Below are positions 1 to 7,626 of a stretch of 64,000 nucleotides of DNA, piece by piece; positions within the stretch are counted from its first letter, which is position 1; each line of letters starts with the position of its first letter. A program made the position numbers and the translations under genes. The stretch is from NCBI RefSeq assembly GCF_012241385.1, contig NZ_JAAVXB010000009.1, positions 160,313 to 224,312 of the forward strand, in the 5' to 3' direction. This stretch comes from Solimonas marina. Its GTDB lineage: Bacteria > Pseudomonadota > Gammaproteobacteria > Nevskiales > Nevskiaceae. The notes beneath the pieces were generated by a model. It ran no database searches, had not been told where the DNA came from, and saw only the letters and a list, made by a program, of their open reading frames with translations.

Positions 1-1058
1 TGCGCACACCGCTGACGCCGGTGATGGCGGCGGTCACGCTGCTCGAGCGCAAGGCCGCGCTCAGCGACGAATTGTCCGAACTGGTGCCGATGATCCGTCG
101 CAATATCGAGCTTGAGGCGCGCCTGATCGACGATCTGCTCGACCTGACATCGATCGCACACGGCAAGACCGATATCCATGTCGCCCGTCTCGATCTGCAC
201 GACACGCTCGGCGATGTGTTGGCGACGGTGCGCGTCGAAGTGCAGGCGAAGAACCTGCAGCTCGAAACCCGGCTTGATGCGCGTCGCAGTCAGGTCGATG
301 GCGACTTCGCGCGCCTGCAGCAGATCGTCTCCAACCTGCTGCGCAACGCCATCAAATTCACGCCGCCGGGCGGTTGTGTCAGCCTGCGCTCGTACAACCC
401 GGACGACGAGCATGTCGCGATCCGTATCGAGGATTCCGGCATCGGCATCAGCGAAGCGGCGATGCCGCGTATCTTCACCGCCTTCGAGCAGGCCGACACG
501 TCGATCACCCGGCAGTTCGGCGGTCTCGGGCTGGGCCTGGCGATTGCCCAGGCGTTGGCCCGCAAGCACGGCGGCGAGTTGCTGGCGGAAAGCCACGGCA
601 CCGGACGGGGTTCTGCGTTCACGATGATCCTGCCATTGATCGGCGAGATGCGCGTCGCCGAGGCGCCGTCGCGTCCGGTGGTCAGCGACAAATCCGCTGG
701 ACAGCGTTCGCTGCATATCCTGCTGGTCGAGGACAATCACGACACCACGATTGCGATGGTGACGCTGCTCGAACTCAGCGGACACAGCGTCTCCACTGCC
801 GGTACGATCGGCGAGGCGCAGCAACGCATAAGCGATGAGCGTTTCGATCTGCTGATCAGCGACCTGGGGCTGCCCGACGGTGATGGCGCGGACGTTGCCC
901 GTGCGTTTTCGCAGCACCAGCAGGCGCCGTCGATCGCCATGACCGGCTATGGCATGGACGAAGACCTGCGGCGCTGCCGCGAGGCCGGGTTCACGGCGCA
1001 TGTGACCAAGCCGATCGGCTTCGATCAGCTCAACGAATTGATACGCTCGCTCGCCTGA
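1..1058 (+). CDS. Hybrid sensor histidine kinase/response regulator, 5' end missing
   Basis: The gene enters from the left edge, reading in frame from base 3. The first residues, LRTPLTPVM, are the tail of a HisKA H-box, so the phospho-accepting His lies just outside. A HATPase domain follows with an N-box (NLLRNAIKFT), the G1 motif DSGIGI and the G2-like GGLGLGL. A C-terminal receiver domain begins near base 715 with LLVEDN. It has the phospho-accepting Asp codon at 861 (SDLGLPDG), a conserved Thr (MTGYG) and Lys (TKPIG). A receiver fused C-terminally makes this a hybrid kinase acting through intramolecular or onward phosphotransfer. Sensor domains and stimulus cannot be judged here. The family call is firm. 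Confidence 0.93.
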   Translation, partial: RTPLTPVMAAVTLLERKAALSDELSELVPMIRRNIELEARLIDDLLDLTSIAHGKTDIHVARLDLHDTLGDVLATVRVEVQAKNLQLETRLDARRSQVDGDFARLQQIVSNLLRNAIKFTPPGGCVSLRSYNPDDEHVAIRIEDSGIGISEAAMPRIFTAFEQADTSITRQFGGLGLGLAIAQALARKHGGELLAESHGTGRGSAFTMILPLIGEMRVAEAPSRPVVSDKSAGQRSLHILLVEDNHDTTIAMVTLLELSGHSVSTAGTIGEAQQRISDERFDLLISDLGLPDGDGADVARAFSQHQQAPSIAMTGYGMDEDLRRCREAGFTAHVTKPIGFDQLNELIRSLA

Positions 1059-1159
1059 GTGCTTTTCCAAGGCGGGGCAGTAGTTTGTCCCTACATCCAC
1101 CGTATAGAACCGCATCCCGGCAACGGGGCGCGTTTGCTAGAGTTCGCGTTCCCCGGACC

Positions 1160-2011
1160 ATGATCTACCCGCCGATGACCGTCTCCCGCCTTTGCTGTGC
1201 CGCCGCCCTCGCGCTGCTGACGCTCGCTGCCGGTTGCAACTCGCAGGATGACAACATCGACACCCCTGTGGTGCGGACTGAAAGCAGCGGCCCGGCTGGC
1301 ATTTACGAAGGAACGATGACGTCCACCGACAGCGGCGACGTCACTGACGTGACCGCGTTCGTCGACGACAACGAGACCTTCATGCTGTTCGACAGCACCG
1401 GCGCACTGATCGGCTCCGGCATCTATACCACCGTCGAGGCGGCGCGCAGCATCAACTGGTCGGCGCGGCTGTTCACGACCGCCGACACGACGGATGACAC
1501 CACCGGCGACACGACCAGCAGCACGACCATTACCACGCTGACGGCGCAGGGCTCCTATGAGGAGCAGGCCAGTATCCTCGTCAGCTACAGCGAATCGAGC
1601 GGAGACAGCGGCACCCTGTCGCTGACTTACGACGAGACCGCCTACGAAACGCGTTCCGACGTGTCGCTGGTGCAGGGTACGTGGGGACTGAAGGACGCCT
1701 ACGGCGCTGTGACCAGCAGTATCACCGTCGATTCCGGCGGCAGCTTCTCCGGCTCCGACGACGACGACTGCACGTACAGCGGCTCGTTTACGATCGTCAA
1801 TCAGCACTACAACCTCTACGACGTCACGCTGGACAGCACGTGCAGCACGTCGACGACCACCGACGGCACGACCACGACGACCAGTACGTCGTCAACGACC
1901 ACCGGCTTGGCGACGATACAGGCTGCGACAACGGCCAGCGGTACCGACACACTGGTCGCCGTTTCCGCGTCGACCAAGGCCGCTGCGCTCTGGCAACTCA
2001 AGCCGCTCTAA
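1160..2011 (+). CDS. Thr/Ser-rich hypothetical lipoprotein
   Basis: A secreted protein of unknown function, about 283 residues from the ATG at 1160 (279 from a second ATG at 1175). The N-terminus is a type II signal peptide whose lipobox LAAGC predicts lipidation and envelope anchoring. The mature part is acidic and very rich in Thr, Ser and Asp, with two low-complexity threonine runs (about 1492-1535 and 1838-1905). It looks like a series of short beta strands. A frame extends upstream to a TTG at 1085, but that would put 25 charged residues before the signal peptide, so ATG 1160 or 1175 is preferred. The stop lies 30 bases before the tRNA-Arg gene. I do not recognise the family. Confidence 0.7.
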   Translation: MIYPPMTVSRLCCAAALALLTLAAGCNSQDDNIDTPVVRTESSGPAGIYEGTMTSTDSGDVTDVTAFVDDNETFMLFDSTGALIGSGIYTTVEAARSINWSARLFTTADTTDDTTGDTTSSTTITTLTAQGSYEEQASILVSYSESSGDSGTLSLTYDETAYETRSDVSLVQGTWGLKDAYGAVTSSITVDSGGSFSGSDDDDCTYSGSFTIVNQHYNLYDVTLDSTCSTSTTTDGTTTTTSTSSTTTGLATIQAATTASGTDTLVAVSASTKAAALWQLKPL

Positions 2012-2041
2012 GCCAGCCTGATCGCCTACAATGCGCGCCAC

Positions 2042-2118
2042 GCGCCTGTAGCTCAGTTGGATAGAGCATCGGCCTTCTAAGCCGGCGGTCGCAGGTTCGA
2101 CTCCTGCCAGGCGCGCCA
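2042..2118 (+). tRNA. tRNA-Arg (anticodon TCT)
   Basis: A full cloverleaf can be folded. The 7-bp acceptor is GCGCCTG with CAGGCGC, followed by discriminator G and an encoded CCA. The anticodon loop CTTCTAA gives TCT, and the T-arm is GCAGG/CCTGC around TTCGACT. TACAAT at 2027-2032 is a plausible -10 just upstream. The 3' end of this gene is duplicated downstream. Confidence 0.95.
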
Positions 2119-2463
2119 CTCGCGAACATCCCGCGAACGTCGATCGAGCGGACCAGCCGATCCGGCGTCCGGTCGAACCTGCGACAAACAACGGACAGGT
2201 TCGGCAAGCCGGCATCGCCGGCTTGAGCGTCGCCGTGCAACGGCGACGACCCGCAGGGCGAGGCGTAGCCGAGTACTCCTGCCAGGCGCGCCACTCGCGA
2301 ATATTCCACGAACGTTGATCGAGCGGACCAGCCGATCCGGCGTCCCGTCGAACCTGCGACAAACAACGGACAGGTTCGGCAAGCCGGCATCGCCGGCTTG
2401 AGCGTCGCCGTGCAACGGCGACGACCCGCAGGGCGAGGCGCAGCCGAGTACTCCTGCCAGGCG
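2101..2463. repeat. Tandem 175-bp repeat seeded by the tRNA-Arg 3' end
   Basis: Two direct copies (2101-2275 and 2276-2450) lie head to tail, followed by a 13-base partial third copy (2451-2463). Each copy starts with the last 18 bases of the tRNA-Arg gene including CCA. The copies differ at only about seven positions. Each contains two hairpins: AAGCCGGC-atc-GCCGGCTT (near 2212-2230 in copy 1) and CGTCGCCG-tgcaa-CGGCGACG. The third copy stops exactly where the decayed IS3-type reading frame begins. Repeated tRNA 3' ends are the usual footprint of site-specific integration or unequal exchange at an att site. The hairpins also look like REP-type palindromes. Confidence 0.85.
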
Positions 2464-2984
2464 AGATTTCGTTGGATGGTCTGGCGGATTGCCCACCCAA
2501 TGACCTTGCACGAAAACAAGTCCAGGACGATGGCCAGTTAGACCCAGCCCTGCCATGTTCGGACATAGGTGATGTCGGTGCCCCAGATTCGGTCAGGCTG
2601 CGAAACATCAAGGATGTGCTTGACCACATTCGGGATGAGCTCGGCTGGCTTGCCACCCGAGAGGAATCGGCGTGTGCGATAGCCGCCCTTGGCGCGCATG
2701 TGGTTCTCGCGCATCAGCCGCGTGACGCGATGCTTGCAGCATGTCTCGCCGGCCTCCCGCAGGTCGAGAAAGACGCGCGGCGCACCATACACGGCCTGAT
2801 TCTCGTTGAATGACGCCCGGATCAGACGGAGCAACCGTTTGTCCTCACGAGCCCGATCGGAGACCGGCTTGTCGATCCATGCGGAGTCGCCGCTGGGAGC
2901 CACGCCCAGCAACCGACACATCATCTGAACGCTATGCTCCTTCCGGTTCAACCTGATGAACTCGTACTTGCGCCGAACGACACT
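2464..2984 (-). pseudogene. IS3-family transposase (OrfB) remnant
   Basis: The minus strand encodes an IS3-family OrfB from its N-terminal region (KYEFIRLNRKEHSV) through the helix-turn-helix segment (YGAPRVFLDLREAGE) to the first catalytic Asp (WGTDITYVRTWQGW). An in-frame TAA follows right after GWV. The homologous frame then resumes (LAIVLDLFSCKVIGWAI) until it breaks off at the third tRNA-repeat copy. The second catalytic Asp region is only partly present, and the final Glu, all of OrfA and the terminal inverted repeats are missing. The element is therefore dead: truncated at both ends and carrying a nonsense codon. An intact OrfB would be about 270-290 residues. Confidence 0.85.
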
Positions 2985-2990
2985 GCGTTT

Positions 2991-3245
2991 CGGATTCTTG
3001 GGCAGCGGCTGGCCTACTACCGCCAGATCGTCGAGGCGTTCGAGCACGCCGCAGGAGCCCCGGAGCGTGGACGAGACCGAAGCCTGTTCGGCGAAGGAAT
3101 GCGCTCCGTCAATTGTCAGAAGCACGTTATTTTCTACAAGCGGATCAAGGCTGCCGATGATGCCGTGGTCGTGCTCAGGATCGTCCATCAGCAACGGAAT
3201 CTGCCCGCGCTGGCGTACTACGATGATCTCGATGCGCCAACGTAA
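2991..3245 (+). pseudogene. ParE/RelE-type toxin remnant
   Basis: The plus-strand frame ending at 3245 carries the C-terminal two thirds of a ParE-like plasmid-stabilisation toxin. A helix (AYYRQIVEAFEH) is followed by the family landmarks PERGRD, then GMRSV, HVIFY and VVVLRIVHQQRNLPAL. ParE toxins poison DNA gyrase and are normally paired with a small upstream antitoxin. Here the N-terminal strand and helix and any antitoxin gene are missing, because the IS3 remnant abuts the 5' side on the opposite strand. The frame stays open further upstream, but those residues are antisense to the transposase. A degraded mobile addiction module is the simplest reading. Confidence 0.65.
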
Positions 3246-3625
3246 AGCCTCGGCATGCCCTATCGCTCAATGAGTTAAATCAGTGCCACGGCGCGCTCGT
3301 TGACCCGCCGCTCCACGATGGTGCGTGTTTGTCCGTGTTCGAACCGGCGATGACATGCGGCGAGTCGCGCGCCCCGGTCATCGATCGCTGCCGGTGATCG
3401 CCGCTGCAAGGCCTGAGCGGTGCTGACGCCGTCGGCGCGCAGGCGAGTACGCACGGGTTTTTCCTAGCAAACCTGCAGTACTCGGCGGCGTGCCGGCGTC
3501 TATGGCAGTGAGGCATCGTGAGTCCCTTTCCCTGCCTGCATCGGCACTGGCATGTTTGATGCTGCCTCTTACTGTAGAGACAGCTTAAAGACATTTTTAA
3601 GCCAGCTCTGTATGGAAAAGTCCAG
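3246..3625. other. Intergenic region between toxin remnant and glycine riboswitch
   Basis: No convincing gene was found. A minus-strand frame from a GTG at 3454 to a TAA at 3275 (59 residues, Arg/Ala-rich, with AGGA six bases before the GTG) has weakly protein-like composition but no recognised family. The promoter for the riboswitch transcript should lie in the right-hand part of this stretch. A weak candidate is TTAAAG (about 3584) spaced 18 bases from TGTATG (about 3608). Confidence 0.3.
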
Positions 3626-3826
3626 TTTCGCAGGAGAAGGGCAACCGCCACGGCGGGTGTCTACCGAAGGCGCAATCTCCCATAAACGCTCAGGTACCTG
3701 TACTGCGAGGCTGATGTTGCCGTCTGAAGAGTGACGCACGCGCAAAGCGTGGGTCCGCCGAAGAAGCAACGTGGCGCCGGATGCGCTGCGGAATCTTTCA
3801 GGCTCCAGGACAGCGGGAGCGGCAAA
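3626..3826 (+). promoter_or_regulatory. Tandem glycine riboswitch (two aptamers)
   Basis: Two glycine aptamers are arranged head to tail. Aptamer I (about 3626-3712) has GGAGAA, ACCGAAGGCGCAA and CGCTCAGG, closed by a perfect P1 helix of TCGCAG (3628-3633) with CTGCGA (3703-3708). Aptamer II (about 3717-3826) has GAAGAGTG, CGCCGAAGAAGCAAC, ATCTTTCAGG and CCAGGACAGCGG, closed by TTGCCG (3717-3722) with CGGCAA (3820-3825). These match the conserved core of known glycine riboswitches, and the short linker is typical of the cooperative tandem form. The downstream gene in the same direction is the M28 peptidase starting 276 bases later. Most glycine riboswitches control gcv genes or transporters, so this target is unusual. 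Confidence 0.85.
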
Positions 3827-3853
3827 CGACCCGAGGTTGGGTACGTTGCCGCT
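3818..3853 (+). promoter_or_regulatory. Alternative hairpin competing with aptamer II P1
   Basis: AGCGGCAA (3818-3825) contains the 3' strand of aptamer II P1, but it can also pair perfectly with TTGCCGCT (3846-3853). This would form a hairpin topped by ACCC/GGGT pairing. Ligand-stabilised P1 and this helix are mutually exclusive, which is the logic of an expression platform. No U-run follows, so it is not a classical intrinsic terminator. It may act through Rho or RNA stability. The pairing is seen; the function is inferred. Confidence 0.5.
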
Positions 3854-4101
3854 GTGTCGTACCGCTGACGAGGATGGCGATGTCTCGAGTTTGTCTAAAC
3901 GATGGCCGGTGCAGATCCGCACCGCTTGCTGCTGCTCGTGCGGCGTGCGCGCCAGGTCGCGCCACGTCCCTTTTGTTCGCGATGTATTTCCTTTTGGTCT
4001 CTTTCGTTCGGCCGTCTCCTGATCGGCTTCGAGCGTCGTTTTAGTCTTCACGCAACGTGCGGTGGGCGTCGGTTCGCCGCAACATCTGGAGAAGTCCCTC
4101 A

Positions 4102-6348
4102 ATGATGAAAAAAACCTTCACCGCAGCGCTTGGCGGTGCGTGCATGTTGGCGATGCCACTGTTTGCGCTTGCACAGGCCGGAGCGACGGAGACGTCGCTG
4201 GACGACCATTTCGATGCGCAGCTGAGCACGGCGGACCAGCTCAAATGGCTGAAGTCGATGTCGTCCGAGCCGAATCACGTTGGCTCGCCACACGACAAGG
4301 CGAATGCCGAGTGGATGCTGGCGCAGTTCCGCAAGTGGGGCTGGGACGCCAAGATCGAAACCTTTCACGTATTGTTTCCGACGCCGATCGAAGAAGCGGT
4401 CGAGATGGGCAGCTTCAAGGCGACGCTGACCGAGCCGCCGATCCCCGGCGATTCCACGTCGCGCTTCACGCAGCCTGAATTGCCGGGCTATCTGGCCTAT
4501 CAGGGCGACGGCGATGTCACCGCGCCGCTGGTCTATGTCAACTACGGCACCGAGGCCGACTATCGGCAGCTGGCGCTGATGGGCGTCAGCGTCAAGGGCA
4601 AGATTGTCATCGCGCGTTACGGCCAGGTCTGGCGCGGCGTGAAGCCGCTGCTGGCGGCGCAGCACGGTGCGATTGGTTGCCTGATCTATTCCGACCCCGC
4701 CGATGACGGCTATGCGGTCGGCGCGCCTTATCCGAAGGGGCCGAGCCGGCCGCCGCGGGGCATTCAGCGCGGTTCGGTGATGGACATGATGCTGTACCCG
4801 GGCGACCCGCTGACGCCCGGGATCGGTGCGACCACCGACGCGAAGCGGTTGACGCGCGAGACGGCCGGTTCGCTGGTGAAGATTCCGGCGCTGCCGATTT
4901 CCTATGCGGATGCGCAGGTGCTGTTGTCCGAGCTGACCGGGCCGGTCGCGCCGAAGAACTGGCGCGGCGCGTTGCCGATCACCTACCGCGCCGGCCCCGG
5001 CTCGGGCCCGGTGCATCTCAAGGTCAAGTCGGACTGGTCGCTCAAGCCGGTTTACGACGTGATCGCCAAGATCAAGGGTTCGACCTGGCCGGACCAGTGG
5101 GTGGTGCGCGGCAATCACCACGACGGCTGGGTGGCGGGCGCGAGCGATCCGCTGAGTGGCATGGTGCCGATGATGGATGAAGCGCGCGCACTGGGATCGT
5201 TGCTCAAGACCGGCTGGCGGCCCAAGCGCACCATCGTCTACACCAGCTGGGATGGCGAAGAGCCGATGCTGCTGGGCTCGACCGAATGGGCCGAACAGCA
5301 CGCTGCCGAGTTGCGCAAGAATGCCGTGATCTACCTCAACACCGACGGTATTTCGCGCGGCTTCCTGCATGTCGGCGGCAGTCAGGATCTCGGTCGCTTC
5401 GTGACCGGACTGGCGGACGGCATTGCCGACCCCGAAACCGATGTTTCGGTCGGCAAGCGTGCGCGCTACCGCGTGCTGACGCAGGCCTTGGAGCCGGGCG
5501 CCAGCGCCGGCGAAAAGATGACGGCCAAGATGTTGGGCGGTGTCGACGGCACCTTGCCGGTGGCGCCGATCGGGTCCGGCTCGGACTTCTCGCCGTTCAT
5601 CGACCATCTCGGCGTTGCGACGCTGAACGTGGGCTTCGGCGGCGAGGCGGAAGGCGGCGGCGTCTACCACTCGGCCTATGACACCTACGAGCACGTCGTG
5701 CGCTTCTCGAACCCCGGTATGGTCTACGGCAAGGTGGTCGCACAGTTCGTCGGTCATGCGGTCATTCGCGCTGCGGACTCGCAACTGCCGCTGCAAAGCC
5801 CGGCAGGTTTCGCCACGGCGGCGGCGCACTATGTGAAGCAGGTCGAATCGCTGGCGTCGAATCAGCGTGACGATGCGGCTGAGCAGAAGACCCTGATGGC
5901 TGACCACGCGTTCGAGACGGCGGCCAATCTGAGCGAATCGCATGGCGATCCGGTACCGCTCGAGACGGTGCCGGCGATCGACTTCTCGCCGCTCGACAAC
6001 GCGGTCACGAAGCTCGACGCGAGCGCGCAGAAATACCAGGCAGCGCTCGACGCCAAGGGTGCGTCGCTCAGTGCCGCGAAGCGCGCGCAGCTGTTCGCGA
6101 TGATGAAGGACATCGCGCAGACCTTGTGTTCGGATCAGGGCCTGCATGGCCGGCCGTGGTTCAAGAACCTGATCTACGCACCGGGCCGCTACATCGGTTA
6201 CGGCGTCACCACCTTGCCTGACGTGACCGAGGCCATCACCGAGCAGCGTTGGAGCGATGTGCCGAGCTCGATCGCAATGGCAGCCGGTGCGTTGACGCGC
6301 TATGCCGATCGCCTGGATCAGGCCACTGCACTGCTGACGGCCGGCTAA
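4102..6348 (+). CDS. Exported M28-family metallopeptidase (glutamate carboxypeptidase II-like)
   Basis: A 748-residue secreted zinc peptidase of the PSMA/transferrin-receptor group. The ATG at 4102 (GGAG ten bases upstream) starts a Sec signal peptide ending near LFALAQA. A protease-associated domain lies at about 130-290, the M28 catalytic domain at about 320-560, and a dimerisation domain occupies the C-terminal part. Co-catalytic zinc ligands are recognisable: His in NHHDGW (338-343), Asp in the ASDPLSG segment, the catalytic pair Glu386-Glu387 (WDGEEPMLLGSTEW), Asp in YLNTDG and His523 (YHSAYDT). The family removes C-terminal acidic or other residues from peptides. The bacterial substrate is unknown. 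A tandem glycine riboswitch sits upstream, and a strong terminator follows at 6401. Confidence 0.92.
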   Translation: MMKKTFTAALGGACMLAMPLFALAQAGATETSLDDHFDAQLSTADQLKWLKSMSSEPNHVGSPHDKANAEWMLAQFRKWGWDAKIETFHVLFPTPIEEAVEMGSFKATLTEPPIPGDSTSRFTQPELPGYLAYQGDGDVTAPLVYVNYGTEADYRQLALMGVSVKGKIVIARYGQVWRGVKPLLAAQHGAIGCLIYSDPADDGYAVGAPYPKGPSRPPRGIQRGSVMDMMLYPGDPLTPGIGATTDAKRLTRETAGSLVKIPALPISYADAQVLLSELTGPVAPKNWRGALPITYRAGPGSGPVHLKVKSDWSLKPVYDVIAKIKGSTWPDQWVVRGNHHDGWVAGASDPLSGMVPMMDEARALGSLLKTGWRPKRTIVYTSWDGEEPMLLGSTEWAEQHAAELRKNAVIYLNTDGISRGFLHVGGSQDLGRFVTGLADGIADPETDVSVGKRARYRVLTQALEPGASAGEKMTAKMLGGVDGTLPVAPIGSGSDFSPFIDHLGVATLNVGFGGEAEGGGVYHSAYDTYEHVVRFSNPGMVYGKVVAQFVGHAVIRAADSQLPLQSPAGFATAAAHYVKQVESLASNQRDDAAEQKTLMADHAFETAANLSESHGDPVPLETVPAIDFSPLDNAVTKLDASAQKYQAALDAKGASLSAAKRAQLFAMMKDIAQTLCSDQGLHGRPWFKNLIYAPGRYIGYGVTTLPDVTEAITEQRWSDVPSSIAMAAGALTRYADRLDQATALLTAG

Positions 6349-6400
6349 GCGGCAATTCCGGGTGCGGGCGCGAGGTTGGCGCTCGCATCAGCCGTCAGAT

Positions 6401-6456
6401 GCGGGCGGCGGCACGAACGGGGCTTGGGTTCCGTTGGTGCCGCCGCCCGCTTTTTT
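6401..6456 (+). terminator. Intrinsic terminator of the M28 peptidase
   Basis: A 14-bp perfect stem (6401-6414 with 6437-6450) is extended by GAACGG/CCGTTG pairing and followed by six T residues. It lies between convergent genes. Confidence 0.9.
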
Positions 6457-6489
6457 GACAGCGAGGCGCGGCGACATGAATCGCCGACG

Positions 6490-6882
6490 TCAGTCGCTGA
6501 AATCTGAACCCACGCCGATGATGTCGTCGCTGTAGAGGTTGATGCGGTTGATGATGTCGTAGCGATCCTGCTCATCGAGCGGGAATTCGCTGAGCGTTTC
6601 GAACAGATGGTCGGCAAAGCGCTGGAAGTGCGGCCGGCCGATATCGAGGCCTTGATGTGCGTGCGCGACGACGCGACCCTGATATTCGCCGGGGCCGCCG
6701 AGCGCCGCGGTGAAGAATTCGCATTGCATGCGCCGCAGGCGGTCGATCGGAATATCGAGGAAGAAAGGCGCCAACAGCGGATCCGCGAGCACGCGCTCGT
6801 AGAATTTCACGACCAGCGATTCAACGCCGTCGCGTCCGCCGATCGCGTCATAACGTGAACCTTCGTCCGTGCCGTGGTCCAT
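6490..6882 (-). CDS. Group I truncated haemoglobin
   Basis: A 130-residue 2-on-2 globin. It begins with a short acidic extension, then YDAIGGRDGVESLVVKFYER (helices A-B), DPLLAPFF (the C/E region), and the haem-binding HAHQGLDIGRPHF, whose His serves as proximal ligand. Length and motifs match the TrHbN/GlbN group, which bind O2 and often detoxify nitric oxide. It stands alone, convergent with the M28 gene and transcribed in the same direction as the DUF3228-like gene 92 bases upstream. The ATG at 6882 is the first available start. Physiological partner and regulation are not visible. Confidence 0.9.
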   Translation of the reverse strand: MDHGTDEGSRYDAIGGRDGVESLVVKFYERVLADPLLAPFFLDIPIDRLRRMQCEFFTAALGGPGEYQGRVVAHAHQGLDIGRPHFQRFADHLFETLSEFPLDEQDRYDIINRINLYSDDIIGVGSDFSD

Positions 6883-6974
6883 GACCGGCTCCTCTGCGTC
6901 GTCGAGTTCACATCAAGCCTGCCGGCTACGCGTCACGGCGACATTGATCCGGATCATGAATGCCGCTGTACGCT

Positions 6975-7595
6975 TTAGCGCGCCGGCAGCCGCCAATTGG
7001 CGTGATGCTCCCAGAATTCGACGCTGCGGCGGTAGGCATCGCGATCCATGGCCACGCCGGAGCCGCCTTCCTCGACGCCGAGCGCATTGCGCATCATCGT
7101 GATCGGCGCCATCGGGATCTCCTCGGGCTGCGCGGTCGCCAGACAGCCGACGATGCCCCAATCAGCGTCGACTGCTTCGCCTTCCTTGGCCATTTGCTCG
7201 CGGCTGTAAAGAATCACCACCAGATAGTCGGCGACCGGCGCTTCGAGTTCCTCGAACCAGCGCACCAGCACCGGCAGTTCGGCCTTGGTCCGCGCCTCGT
7301 AGCCGCTGCGCAGCAGATGGCGGTTGTCGTCGGTGATCGGAATCGTCAGGCAGCGCGTCTGCGTCCAGTTGCGATGCACGTGCAGCTTGCAGAACGGCGC
7401 ATAGCCGTCGAGCACTTTGAGCGGCGCCTGCGCGTTGAGGTGCTGCTCGAATGCGGCGGGCGTGCAGCCTTGAATGGCATTGCGCCGGCCGTCCTTGGGG
7501 AACAGGCGGGCGCGGGCGAACGGCGTCAGGGCGATGGACATCGAAGCGAGGGTTTGAAAACGATCGCCAAGGATATCGTCTGCGGCGCGCTGCAT
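6975..7595 (-). CDS. DUF3228-like hypothetical protein
   Basis: A soluble protein of up to 206 residues with no signal peptide or membrane segment. Conserved-looking blocks are MSIALTPFARARLFP near the start, a central VADYLVVILYSREQMAKEGE, and VDADWGIVGCLATAQPEEIP. The C-terminal MRNALGVEEGGSGV and FWEHHANW resemble the uncharacterised DUF3228 family. An internal ATG at 7541 (before SIALTPF) is an alternative start, since neither start has a clear ribosome-binding site. No function can be assigned from context: its neighbours are a truncated haemoglobin and a ceramidase. Confidence 0.7.
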   Translation of the reverse strand: MQRAADDILGDRFQTLASMSIALTPFARARLFPKDGRRNAIQGCTPAAFEQHLNAQAPLKVLDGYAPFCKLHVHRNWTQTRCLTIPITDDNRHLLRSGYEARTKAELPVLVRWFEELEAPVADYLVVILYSREQMAKEGEAVDADWGIVGCLATAQPEEIPMAPITMMRNALGVEEGGSGVAMDRDAYRRSVEFWEHHANWRLPAR

Positions 7596-7626
7596 TAAGC
7601 CCCGCGCCGCAGACGAGGCAAGGTGC

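Noticed and set aside
3902..4105. 67-codon frame whose TGA overlaps the M28 start (ATGA)
   Set aside because: No ribosome-binding site and random-looking composition. The overlap is probably chance, although leader coupling could be reconsidered if footprints appear.
4099..6147. Long open frame (about 680 codons) antisense to the M28 peptidase
   Set aside because: Arg/His-rich composition typical of antisense frames in GC-rich DNA; no domain, and the plus strand is clearly the real gene.
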